Source of the DNA: Advenella kashmirensis W13003
Lineage (GTDB): Bacteria; Pseudomonadota; Gammaproteobacteria; Burkholderiales; Burkholderiaceae_B
Assembly: GCF_000506985.1 (NCBI RefSeq)
Contig: NZ_KI650979.1
Span: 1,860,710-1,924,709 of the forward strand
DNA length: 64,000 bases
Direction of reading: 5' to 3'
Position 1 is the stretch's first letter, and each line of letters opens with the position of its first letter. A program made the translations under genes and the position numbers. Of this stretch, positions 25,465 to 33,574 are shown in pieces. The notes beneath the pieces are model-generated. The model was not told where the DNA came from and ran no database searches. It saw only the letters and a list, made by a program, of their open reading frames with translations.

Positions 25465-26136
25465 TCAAGGAAAAATATCGGGTAATTTCATTACCCGGTC
25501 AGCCGCGTTCGCCAGGTGCTTTTGCATGAGACGCTCGGCAAGTTTTGCATCGCCCGCGAGCATTGCCGTTGCGATTTGGCTATGTTCCTTCTTCGAGCTA
25601 GTAATGTAGTCCCGATCCAGCGAACCCCTGATTTGGTATTTGACAAATGGGAGCTGCATTTGTTCGACAAGGCTTTGCAGTTTCTGGTTGTCGCAAAGTC
25701 TGAGTATGGTGCTGTGAAATTTGCTGTTTTCTTCTGAGAAATTCGCTATGTCGTCCGGGGCGCCGCTTGCGATCTGCTCTAACATTTTGTGTTCTTCCTT
25801 AAGTCCATGCTCTTTCAGATTCTCTGTCGCCAGTCTGGTGGCAAGTCCTTCGATGACCTGTCGAATCAGAAATAGATCGTGGATCTGTTTTCTGGAGAAT
25901 TTTTTGACGATAGCGCCCTTGTTTGGCACGACATCAATAAATCCCTCTGCCCCCAGTCTTCTGAACGCTTCGCGCAACGGCCCGCGGCTGACACCATAGT
26001 CTTTTACCAGGTCGGTAGCGACCAGACGCTGGCCGGGTGCGAAGGTCCCATTCTGAATGGATTTTTTTAACTGATTAAATAGCTGTTCGACCGTATTGCC
26101 ATGCAATTTGGGTGAAGACGACGGGGCTTCTGACAT
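25465..26136 (-). CDS. GntR-family regulator, FadR/FCD type
   Basis: This 223-residue regulator has an N-terminal winged HTH (~10-75: PGQRLVATDLVKDYGVSRGPLREAFRRLGAEGFIDVVPNKG) and an all-helical FCD ligand domain (~85-210) with the expected Asp/His-rich helices. FCD regulators bind carboxylates. It lies between the two halves of cassette A. The palindrome ATTGTAGTACAAT occurs before both the PrpD-like gene and the PrpF-like gene, so it is the likely repressor of both, relieved by the pathway acid. Confidence 0.9.
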   Translation of the reverse strand: MSEAPSSSPKLHGNTVEQLFNQLKKSIQNGTFAPGQRLVATDLVKDYGVSRGPLREAFRRLGAEGFIDVVPNKGAIVKKFSRKQIHDLFLIRQVIEGLATRLATENLKEHGLKEEHKMLEQIASGAPDDIANFSEENSKFHSTILRLCDNQKLQSLVEQMQLPFVKYQIRGSLDRDYITSSKKEHSQIATAMLAGDAKLAERLMQKHLANAADRVMKLPDIFP

Positions 26137-26222
26137 AGATCCAGGCTCGAAGAAAAAATAGGTTAATCGCCACGCTCTATTACAAGACAGGCGAGAAAAT
26201 TTGTGTGTCCTATTTTACTACC

Positions 26223-26262
26223 ATATTGTAGTATCGAATATATTCATTGATTGTAGTACAAT
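26223..26262. promoter_or_regulatory. GntR/FCD operators before the PrpF-like gene
   Basis: A perfect 6-1-6 palindrome ATTGTAGTACAAT is at 26250-26262, and an imperfect copy (TATTGTAGTATCGAATA) is at 26224-26240. Both lie between the divergent GntR and PrpF-like genes. The perfect core is identical to the one at 22974-22986. Its location means translation of the PrpF-like gene must start downstream, at GTG 26319. Confidence 0.7.
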
Positions 26263-26318
26263 ATAGGGATACAATAAAATCATTCAACCTCATTATTTAT
26301 TCTGTGCCAGGAGCAGCC

Positions 26319-27512
26319 GTGAACAAACCAGCCACACTTACACAGCCAGAGCAACGTGCCGTACCCTGCGTCATTCTGCGAGGCGGTACGAGTAAGGGGA
26401 TTTATTTTCATGAGGAGCATGTACCAGCGCCTGGTCCGGAAAGAGACCATTTTCTGCAAACCGTCATGGGCAGCCCCGATATCTTGCAGATCAATGGTCT
26501 GGGTGGGTCTCGCCTTATCACTTCCAAAATCGCAATCGTCAAGCGTTCAGAGCGAGACGATGCAGACATCGATTACACCTACGCGCAAGTGGTTCCCGAT
26601 CGCGATGTCGTCAGTTATGCAGGCAATTGCGGCAATATTTCGTCGGGTGTCGGGTCATTCGCAATTGACGAGGGACTTGTGAGTGCCGTGGAGCCCATCA
26701 CTCAGGTCCGTATATTCAATACGAATACGCAGAAAATACTTGTTGCGCATGTGCCTGTCGGTGGCGGCCTTGCCAGAGTTCACGGTGACTTCGCCATTCC
26801 TGGCGTGCCCGGAACGGGCGCGGAAATTTTTATGGACTACAGCAAAACGGCTGGAGCCAAAACTGGAAAATTGCTTCCGACAGGCAGCGCCCAGGATGTT
26901 GTTCAGTTAGAAGATGGCACTCAACTGACTGTTACGCTGGGCGATCTGGCCAATCCATGCGTATTCGTCCACGCACAGGACGTTGGATTGACTGGCAGCG
27001 AAATGCCAGTACAAATCAATGAAAACAAGGCGCTTATTTCCCGACTTAAGGAAATAAGGGGAAGGGCAGCGGTATTGGCTGGGTTCTGTGATGATTGGAA
27101 GCGGGCAGAAGCGGCATCGCCAAGTTTGCCTCTGGTCGTCATCATCGCTGGATCTGACGATTACTTAGACATGAATGGCAAGGCCGTTCCTCAGGAACAC
27201 ATGGATTTGCGAGCACGGCTGGTTTTTTATAACAAATGTCACGAGAGCATGGCAGGAACAGGTTCAATGTGCACGGCTGCAATGTCCAGAATACCCAATA
27301 CCATTGTGAATTTGACGGCGCGTAATACTGAGGGCGACACGCTGCGTATTGGTCATCCTTTGGGGGTAATGCATGTTGTTGCTGATGCAAACTCCGATGC
27401 GGTACAGGGAGAAGTCAGGTTCAAGCGCCTTGGCTTCAGCCGCACAGCCCGGCGGATTATGAGCGGTACTGTCTATATACCCAATAAACTGACATCAGAC
27501 GAAATTGGATAA
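26319..27512 (+). CDS. PrpF-family isomerase (methylaconitate/methylitaconate isomerase type)
   Basis: This ~397-residue protein has the diaminopimelate-epimerase fold used by PrpF, 4-oxalomesaconate tautomerase and 3-methylitaconate delta-isomerase. Typical regions are VILRGGTSKGIYF (~18-30), GSPDILQINGLGGSRLITSKIAIV (split around GLGGSRLITSK), YAGNCGNISSGVG with the conserved Cys, and CHESMAGTGSMCTA with the second Cys. The start is GTG 26319 with AGGAG upstream; a further-upstream frame would include the operator. It begins the main run of cassette A. A double-bond shift in an unsaturated di- or tricarboxylate is the expected reaction. Confidence 0.87.
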   Translation: MNKPATLTQPEQRAVPCVILRGGTSKGIYFHEEHVPAPGPERDHFLQTVMGSPDILQINGLGGSRLITSKIAIVKRSERDDADIDYTYAQVVPDRDVVSYAGNCGNISSGVGSFAIDEGLVSAVEPITQVRIFNTNTQKILVAHVPVGGGLARVHGDFAIPGVPGTGAEIFMDYSKTAGAKTGKLLPTGSAQDVVQLEDGTQLTVTLGDLANPCVFVHAQDVGLTGSEMPVQINENKALISRLKEIRGRAAVLAGFCDDWKRAEAASPSLPLVVIIAGSDDYLDMNGKAVPQEHMDLRARLVFYNKCHESMAGTGSMCTAAMSRIPNTIVNLTARNTEGDTLRIGHPLGVMHVVADANSDAVQGEVRFKRLGFSRTARRIMSGTVYIPNKLTSDEIG

Positions 27513-27568
27513 GCACCAGGAAAGTGGATTGAGCTTGGCGCTCACTTGATAATAATTGGAGAAATTGA

Positions 27569-28471
27569 ATGAACAAAGCGTCCGAAAAATTCCGTGCACT
27601 TCTTGGTGCAGGAGAAATGGCGGTTGCGCCAGGTGTCTATGATGGCCTGACAGCCCGTCTAGTTGAGCAGGCCGGCTTTCCGGTAGCCTATATGACCGGA
27701 GCGGGTACCTCTGCAGCCAGAGGTTATCCGGACTATGGCTTACTGACGATGACTGAAATGGCCGAGGCTGCCGGCGTCCTGGCTCGAACCGTCAACATTC
27801 CTGTTATTGCTGATGCGGACACCGGTTACGGCAATGAACTGAATGTCACACGCACCGTCCGTGAGTTTGAAATGCGCGGGGTAGCGGGTATACATATTGA
27901 GGACCAGGTCTTTCCGAAGCGTTGTGGCCACTTGGATGGGAAGGAGATTGTTCCTGTAGACGATTTTTTAGCGAAAATTCGCGCTGCTGTGGCGGCGCGT
28001 CAAGATAATAACTTTTGTATCATCGCCCGCACTGATGCGCGTGCCGTTACTACGTTCGAGGAAGCAATTTCCCGGGCAAATCAGGCAATTGACGCCGGCG
28101 CAGATATGATTTTTGTTGAGGCGACGCAGTCTATTGAAGAATTTGAGCAAGTGCCCAAATTGGTGCGCGGGCCGTGTCTGATTAATATTGTAAAAGGGGG
28201 TAAAACACCTGACATATCCCTGGTGGACGCTGCTAATGCGGGTTACCGGCTTGCAATATTACCAAGCTTGTTGTCGGTCGCTGCGACCGATGCTTGTGAA
28301 TTGGCCCTGACACAATTGATCCAGACAGGACGACCGCCTTCCTCGGCTAAGGGCGCTTCTTTACAGGCGCGTTTTCAACGATTCCGGGCCGACGAATGGG
28401 ATGCATTGCGTACCCGCTTTCGTGGTGAAACGTCGGAGTCCAGCGAGCACGTGGATCAGAAGAGGGCGTGA
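27569..28471 (+). CDS. Isocitrate lyase/PEP mutase family C-C lyase (PrpB/dimethylmalate-lyase-like), cassette A
   Basis: This 300-residue TIM-barrel lyase has the metal-binding DADTGYGN (D82, D84), the EDQ motif (~111) and the active-site loop PKRCGH (Cys119), as in methylisocitrate lyase PrpB and 2,3-dimethylmalate lyase. It should cleave a 2-hydroxy branched acid to pyruvate plus a smaller acid. It starts after TTGGAGAAATTGA and overlaps the aconitase-type large subunit closely. Two paralogs are in the window, at 35826 and 63097. Oxaloacetate decarboxylase activity, also found in this family, is an alternative. Confidence 0.88.
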   Translation: MNKASEKFRALLGAGEMAVAPGVYDGLTARLVEQAGFPVAYMTGAGTSAARGYPDYGLLTMTEMAEAAGVLARTVNIPVIADADTGYGNELNVTRTVREFEMRGVAGIHIEDQVFPKRCGHLDGKEIVPVDDFLAKIRAAVAARQDNNFCIIARTDARAVTTFEEAISRANQAIDAGADMIFVEATQSIEEFEQVPKLVRGPCLINIVKGGKTPDISLVDAANAGYRLAILPSLLSVAATDACELALTQLIQTGRPPSSAKGASLQARFQRFRADEWDALRTRFRGETSESSEHVDQKRA

Positions 28472-28473
28472 TA

Positions 28474-29874
28474 ATGAAAGCGCGTACCTTACTGGATAAG
28501 CTCTGGGATAGTCATGTTATTCAGCAATATGAAAATGGCTGGGCATTGTTGCATATTGATAGGCAATTACTTCATGACCTTTCGGGGACCGCAAGTCTGA
28601 ACGCACTATCCGCTCGTGGCTTGAGTGTACACAATCCCGAACTGGTATATGCAACGCCGGATCATGCCGTCTCTTCGGCAACTGGCAGGGACGCGTTTAC
28701 CTATGAGACGGGTGGAAAGTTATGGAAACGCCTTCACAATCTTACTCAGCAAGAGAATATCCGTTTCTTCGACATTGGTCAGCAGGGACATGGGATTGTT
28801 CATGTGATGGCGCCTGAACTGGGTCTGGTATTGCCCGGACTCACCGTGATTTGTGGCGATAGCCACACGTGCACAAATGGGGCGCTGGGGGCTCTGGCAT
28901 TTGGTGTGGGTTCTTCTGAACTTGCGCATGCATTGGCTACCCAGACATTGAAACAGCGCAAGCCCAAATCGATGCGAGTTCGATTCGAGGGGGCGCTATC
29001 GGCGGATGTGACCGCCAAAGACCTGATTCTATACACGATCGGACGGCTAGGAGTTTCTGCCGGGACAGGCTACGCGGTCGAATATACCGGTCCGGTGATC
29101 AGGCAGCTTTCCATGGAACAGCGCATGACATTGTGCAATCTGTCCATAGAGTTCGGTGCAAAAATGGGTTTCATTGCACCTGACCAAACCACGTTTGAGT
29201 ACATAAAAGGACGCCAATACGCGCCACGCGGAGACATATGGGATCAAGCTTGTGAGGCCTGGCTTACGTTGAACTCGGACGCCGACGCCCTATTCGATAG
29301 CGAAGTGGTCATTAACGCCGATGAAGTCGGGCAAATGATCACCTGGGGTATCAGCCCCGAACAGGTCATTTGCGTCGACCAGAATATTCCCGATGTTGAT
29401 GTGTCTTTGGACGATAGCGTGCGCAAGGCACGACAAGCTGCAGCGGAGTATATGGGCTTGACGCCTGGCGCCCCGCTTGCCGGCACACCGGTGGACCGTG
29501 TTTTTATTGGGTCCTGTACCAACGCTCGGCTGTCCGATCTTGTGGAGGCGGCCCGGGTGGTTCAAGGGCGTCATGTGGCGGGACACGTCAATGCTTGGGT
29601 TGTGCCTGGTTCGGAAGAGGTTAAGCAAGAGGCTCAGGCGTTGGGGCTTGACGTGGTTTTCAAAAATGCAGGATTTGAGTGGCGGGAACCGGGTTGCAGT
29701 ATGTGCGTGGCAGCTAATGGAGAAATCGGGCGATCCGGTGAAAGAATCGTTTCGACGACGAACAGAAATTTTGTCGGGCGCCAGGGACCTGGGGTACGCA
29801 CTCATCTAGCCAGTCCGCGCGTGGCCGCCGCGTGTGCGCTTGCGGGCGCCATCACCGGGACAATTGGAGGTTGA
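28474..29874 (+). CDS. Aconitase-superfamily dehydratase large subunit (LeuC/DmdA-like), cassette A
   Basis: This 466-residue protein has the 4Fe-4S ligands in LeuC-like places: GSCTN (Cys348) and PGCSMC (Cys408, Cys411). It also has ICGDSHTCTNG (~127). LeuC ligands in E. coli lie at nearly the same positions. The ATG at 28474 is preferred over GTG 28468. Together with the next gene it forms a two-subunit hydro-lyase. Because a PrpB-like lyase precedes it, hydration of an alkylmaleate or aconitate-like acid is more likely than leucine biosynthesis. No leuA or leuB is nearby. Confidence 0.9.
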   Translation: MKARTLLDKLWDSHVIQQYENGWALLHIDRQLLHDLSGTASLNALSARGLSVHNPELVYATPDHAVSSATGRDAFTYETGGKLWKRLHNLTQQENIRFFDIGQQGHGIVHVMAPELGLVLPGLTVICGDSHTCTNGALGALAFGVGSSELAHALATQTLKQRKPKSMRVRFEGALSADVTAKDLILYTIGRLGVSAGTGYAVEYTGPVIRQLSMEQRMTLCNLSIEFGAKMGFIAPDQTTFEYIKGRQYAPRGDIWDQACEAWLTLNSDADALFDSEVVINADEVGQMITWGISPEQVICVDQNIPDVDVSLDDSVRKARQAAAEYMGLTPGAPLAGTPVDRVFIGSCTNARLSDLVEAARVVQGRHVAGHVNAWVVPGSEEVKQEAQALGLDVVFKNAGFEWREPGCSMCVAANGEIGRSGERIVSTTNRNFVGRQGPGVRTHLASPRVAAACALAGAITGTIGG

Positions 29875-30495
29875 ATGGACAAGGTAAGAATCATTGAAGG
29901 TTGCGTGGCCAATTTGCGCAGGGATAATCTGGATACCGACACCATTATCCGTATTGAGCGCCTTAGCGCCATCGAAAGAAGCCAGCTCGGGCAGTACGCG
30001 TTTGAGGCCCTTCGTTACGGCAAAGACGGCGAGGCCGATCCGTCCTTTCCCTATAACCAGCCGATGTTTGCGCAAGCCCCGATTCTGATGGCCGGAAAGA
30101 ATTTCGGCTGTGGCTCATCCAGAGAAGGCGCAGTGTGGTCGCTGGTCAGTCTGGGTGTTAGATGCATCATTGCGCCCAGTTTTGGTGAAATATTCCACAA
30201 TAATTGCTTTCAGAACGGTGTGTTGCCGATTGTTTTGCCAGAGGGAACGATTACATCAATCGACTTGCAGACAAGCCAGGGACATGCGCTCACAGTGAAC
30301 TTGGAAACGCAGCAAATCCTGTTGCCTGACGGTCATGCCATCGGATTTGAAATTGATGCGCGCAGACGTGACGCCTTACTTGAGGGCCGGGACGATATTG
30401 AGCAGACATTGACCCAGGATGCAGAAATATGTGCATGGCAAGCACAGGATCGTCAGGCCAGACCATGGGTCTGGCTGCACATAGCGAACAACTAG
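29875..30495 (+). CDS. Aconitase-superfamily dehydratase small subunit (LeuD/DmdB-like), cassette A
   Basis: This 206-residue swivel-domain subunit has the substrate-binding loop GKNFGCGSSREGAVWSL (~77-93) and FGEIFHNNCFQNGVLPI. The loop has REGA where leucine-pathway LeuD usually has REHA, which hints at a different substrate. Its ATG follows the large-subunit stop directly; the ribosome site GGAGG lies inside that gene, showing coupling. It pairs with the large subunit in the cytoplasm. Confidence 0.9.
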   Translation: MDKVRIIEGCVANLRRDNLDTDTIIRIERLSAIERSQLGQYAFEALRYGKDGEADPSFPYNQPMFAQAPILMAGKNFGCGSSREGAVWSLVSLGVRCIIAPSFGEIFHNNCFQNGVLPIVLPEGTITSIDLQTSQGHALTVNLETQQILLPDGHAIGFEIDARRRDALLEGRDDIEQTLTQDAEICAWQAQDRQARPWVWLHIANN

Positions 30496-30518
30496 TAAAC
30501 TCATCAACGGAGATATTG

Positions 30519-31493
30519 ATGTATTCGATACTTAAAAAAATTTCATCAACCATATTCTTTGGTTGTCTAGGTTTAAGTCAGGCGCTTCACGCTCAGGCGA
30601 CCTATCCCGAAAAGCCGATAAAAATAGTTGTTCCTTATACTGCAGGTGCAAGTACAGACACATTGGCGCGCATTGTAGGAGAATCAGTATCCAAGCAACT
30701 CAAGCAACCGGTAATCATCGAGAATAAGCCTGGCGCAGCCGGCATTATTGCCAGCAATTACGTTAAGCAGCAAAAGCCGGATGGTTATACCTTGATGTTG
30801 ACTACAGACGGCATAGCGTCGGTCAATCCCTCTCTGTACAAAGCCGTGTCGTACGATTCAGTCAAAGATTTCACATCGTTGACAGTGGCGGTTTCGGTGT
30901 CCAATGCGCTGGTCGTACGCAACGACTCGGCGTTCAAGACAGTGGGTGACGTTGTGGACTATGCGAAGAAAAATCCGGAGAAACTGTCGTATGGCTCAGC
31001 GGGTGTTGGTAGTTCGTTGCATATCGCTGGCGAATTGCTAAACGATACAGAAGGCATCAATATCCTGCATGTACCATACAAGGGTGGCGCAGCAGAAATG
31101 AATGCCCTGCTCGGCAACGAGGTCTCGATGATTTATATACCCATGGTATCGGCCTTGAATTTTCAGTCGGCTGGGAAGGCGCGTATCCTGGGGATAGGCA
31201 GTAAAGAACGCAATTCTGCCGTACCTGATGTGCCCACTTTCAAAGAGCAGGGGATCGAATACGATTCCGATACCTGGTATGGATTTGTAGCACCTACCGG
31301 CGTTGACACCGCTGTAGTCAATGTGCTGAATGCGGCGATAGAAACTGCGCTGATCGATAACAAAGATCGCCTGGAAAAAATGGGATTTACGGTGACAGCA
31401 AGCAGTCCAGAGCAAATGGATGACGCAATTAGGACAGGCCTCGAAAGATGGAAGCCGCTTCTGCAGAAGATTGATCTATTCCAGAAAATGTAA
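30519..31493 (+). CDS. Bug-type tripartite tricarboxylate receptor (TctC family)
   Basis: This 324-residue receptor has a signal peptide (MYSILKKISSTIFFGCLG..., cleavage near LHAQA). The usual PGG motif reads PYTAGASTDTLAR, with Gly-Ala-Ser. Other motifs are ENKPGAAGII and PDGYTLMLT. The ATG at 30519 is chosen (ACGGAG upstream); longer frames would overlap the small-subunit gene and lack a signal peptide. It is the second Bug of cassette A, so the cassette may use two receptors or two ligands. Confidence 0.91.
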   Translation: MYSILKKISSTIFFGCLGLSQALHAQATYPEKPIKIVVPYTAGASTDTLARIVGESVSKQLKQPVIIENKPGAAGIIASNYVKQQKPDGYTLMLTTDGIASVNPSLYKAVSYDSVKDFTSLTVAVSVSNALVVRNDSAFKTVGDVVDYAKKNPEKLSYGSAGVGSSLHIAGELLNDTEGINILHVPYKGGAAEMNALLGNEVSMIYIPMVSALNFQSAGKARILGIGSKERNSAVPDVPTFKEQGIEYDSDTWYGFVAPTGVDTAVVNVLNAAIETALIDNKDRLEKMGFTVTASSPEQMDDAIRTGLERWKPLLQKIDLFQKM

Positions 31494-31683
31494 GTCTGGG
31501 GAAGGTACGGGAGCAAATGTAAGTTATTGCACTGGCTTTGCTTATCGGCCAGATAACGAGCGACTCCCTACTATATTTGCATAGAATAAGTGTCAAATAA
31601 TTAAAAAATGGGCCAAGGTGGCACATTTAACGGTTTTATTCGCTAGCGGACAGCTAACTTGTGTGTCTATGACGAGTTGTTCG

Positions 31684-32469
31684 CTATCCAACGTCATGTA
31701 CCAGATGACCTGCCGAAACGGTATTCAATTCTTTACCGGAAATTGACATGACCATTCTGCTGCGTAACGGGGTTGCTCGAATGACGAGGTACTGGAGAGG
31801 CTGTTGTTTGCTATCGTAGACCAATCGGGTGGTTCGAAGAACGGGAGAATTGACTTTGATTTTCAGATGGTCTGCCACATTAGGGTCTGCCATTTCTGCC
31901 GTCACTTCCTGAACCACTTCTCCCAGTTGTGTGCCATCGCTGATCAGCAATTCGTATAAAGGTCTAGAACGTAAAGCGGATGCAGTTAGAATCGGCGCAA
32001 AGCGCGGTAGCATCCACGCGTCCAGTAACATCAGTGGCGTGCCTTTACGCTCGCGCACGCGCACCACATGTACCGCATTTTTGTCTTCGCTCAAACCAAT
32101 CGCCCGCGCTATCGTTAACGGTGGCTTCGCCAACTCCGACAGAATCAGCAAAACCCTGGTTTCATGGACAACCTGTTTCAGGCCTTGCAGGTATGTAAGT
32201 GATACGGTGGCCGCAGGCTTTCGCTGGTTCGGAAGAACGAATGAGCCGACACCTTGTTCATTTCGAATCAGGCCTTCTGTTTGCAGTTCTGAAAGCGCGC
32301 GCCGCACGGTAATACGTGATACTTTGAATTGCCTGGTAAGCGTATCCTGAGTCGGCAGTTGTTGACCTTCCAGATAAACACCATCCAATATTTGCTGACG
32401 AAGCGTCAGAAAAAGCTGGTAATGCAATAGTGTACCTTGAGCTTTGAGAGAAACTTTAGATGTTGGCAT
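31684..32469 (-). CDS. GntR-family regulator, HutC/UTRA type
   Basis: This 261-residue regulator has a winged HTH (~20-85: LPTQDTLTRQFKVSRITVRRALSELQTEGL) and a UTRA ligand domain (~100-245; LEDAxxxR-like region in RTTRLVYDSKQQPLQY). It is the last gene of a minus-strand run TauD-Bug-GntR, 32 bp after the Bug gene. It is a good candidate to bind the long inverted repeat at 34709-34750 ahead of this operon. Confidence 0.88.
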   Translation of the reverse strand: MPTSKVSLKAQGTLLHYQLFLTLRQQILDGVYLEGQQLPTQDTLTRQFKVSRITVRRALSELQTEGLIRNEQGVGSFVLPNQRKPAATVSLTYLQGLKQVVHETRVLLILSELAKPPLTIARAIGLSEDKNAVHVVRVRERKGTPLMLLDAWMLPRFAPILTASALRSRPLYELLISDGTQLGEVVQEVTAEMADPNVADHLKIKVNSPVLRTTRLVYDSKQQPLQYLVIRATPLRSRMVMSISGKELNTVSAGHLVHDVG

Positions 32470-32501
32470 AGGGAAAGTTGTGAATAGAGCAATGTGGCCG
32501 G

Positions 32502-33473
32502 TTATTGCGATGTCTCGTTTAAATGTAATCGCCTGATCATTGCTTCGTATTCTACCAAATCGCCCTGAAATCGTTTGTTAAATTCTTCAGGAGGGTCTCC
32601 TCCGATTTCGGCACCCAGAAATTTTAACTTATTCAGCACCTCGGGGTCTGTGAGCACGGTTTTAACGTCTTCGTAAATAGCATCGACTGTTTCCTTGGGC
32701 ATTTTTCCTGGACCGAATAGCCCATACCAACTATGTGATTCCAGGCCTGAAATGCCCTGTTCCAGCAGCGTGGGAGCGTTCGGTAACAGTTCACTGCGGC
32801 GAGAGGAGAGCACACCAAGGACTTTGACTTTACCGTCTTTGAGAAACGGCATGGCAGATGTGATACTCATAAAACCGGTGTCAATCAGGCCATTGAGCAG
32901 ATCAATTGTCCATTGGGAAGAGCCTCTGTAGCCAATATGTTGCATATCAAATTTTTCGCTCTCTTTGAGTCGTTCCCCATACATGCGCGTGCTTGTTTCA
33001 GCGCTCCCGAAAGTGAATTTTCCGGGTTTTTTTCTCGCTTCACTGATAAACTCAGGTACATTTTTCGCCTGCATGCCAGAAGAGGCAATCATTACCACTA
33101 CTGGGCGGGCAAGTGTCGTGATCGGAGTAAAAGCGGTTTTGGTGTTGTAGGGAAGTTTCTGAGTCATTATGTAGGGGTTGATGACAATCGAGGCGACCGA
33201 CAGCAGTAAGGTCGTGCCGTCTGGCTTCGACCTCGCTACATGTGCTGCACCGATAGAGCCATCGCCACCAGATCGATTATCGACCACTACAGGTTGGCCC
33301 CATATCGCACTCAGCTTTTGAGCAAAGAGTCGCCCGACTGTATCAGTCCCTCCTCCCGGGCCATAGGGTACAATCAACGTAACGGGTTTGGACGGCTTGA
33401 ATTCAGAGGACCAGGCCGATTGTGCGCAAACGCCCATTAACAGGCCTACTAATAATTGGTTGAATATTTTCAT
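32502..33473 (-). CDS. Bug-type tripartite tricarboxylate receptor (TctC family)
   Basis: This 323-residue receptor has signal peptide MKIFNQLLVGLLMGVCAQSA. Motifs are PYGPGGGTDTVGR, DNRSGGDGSIGA and KPDGTTLLLS (Thr replaces the usual Tyr). The start has AAGGAGACAAT upstream. It lies between the TauD-type dioxygenase and a GntR gene, so it should deliver the dioxygenase substrate. Confidence 0.92.
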   Translation of the reverse strand: MKIFNQLLVGLLMGVCAQSAWSSEFKPSKPVTLIVPYGPGGGTDTVGRLFAQKLSAIWGQPVVVDNRSGGDGSIGAAHVARSKPDGTTLLLSVASIVINPYIMTQKLPYNTKTAFTPITTLARPVVVMIASSGMQAKNVPEFISEARKKPGKFTFGSAETSTRMYGERLKESEKFDMQHIGYRGSSQWTIDLLNGLIDTGFMSITSAMPFLKDGKVKVLGVLSSRRSELLPNAPTLLEQGISGLESHSWYGLFGPGKMPKETVDAIYEDVKTVLTDPEVLNKLKFLGAEIGGDPPEEFNKRFQGDLVEYEAMIRRLHLNETSQ

Positions 33474-33574
33474 AATTGTCTCCTTAGCTATAAAAATACA
33501 TCAATACGCGCGGCTGCGGAATGATCAGCAGTCCGAGTTGAAGTTCGACGTATTAACGCTGAAAAATGCGCGTA

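Noticed and set aside
26247-26318. Upstream TTG start for the PrpF-like gene
   Set aside because: It would place the GntR operator inside the coding sequence and has no ribosome site; GTG 26319 has AGGAG.
28474-30495. LeuC/LeuD pair as leucine biosynthesis genes
   Set aside because: No leuA/leuB nearby, REGA instead of REHA in the small subunit, and placement with a PrpB-like lyase, PrpF and Bug genes.
1-31493. A complete Eubacterium-type nicotinate fermentation pathway
   Set aside because: Only a molybdenum hydroxylase and the last enzymes have analogues; the B12 mutase, enamidase and other middle steps are not seen, and the modules have separate regulators.
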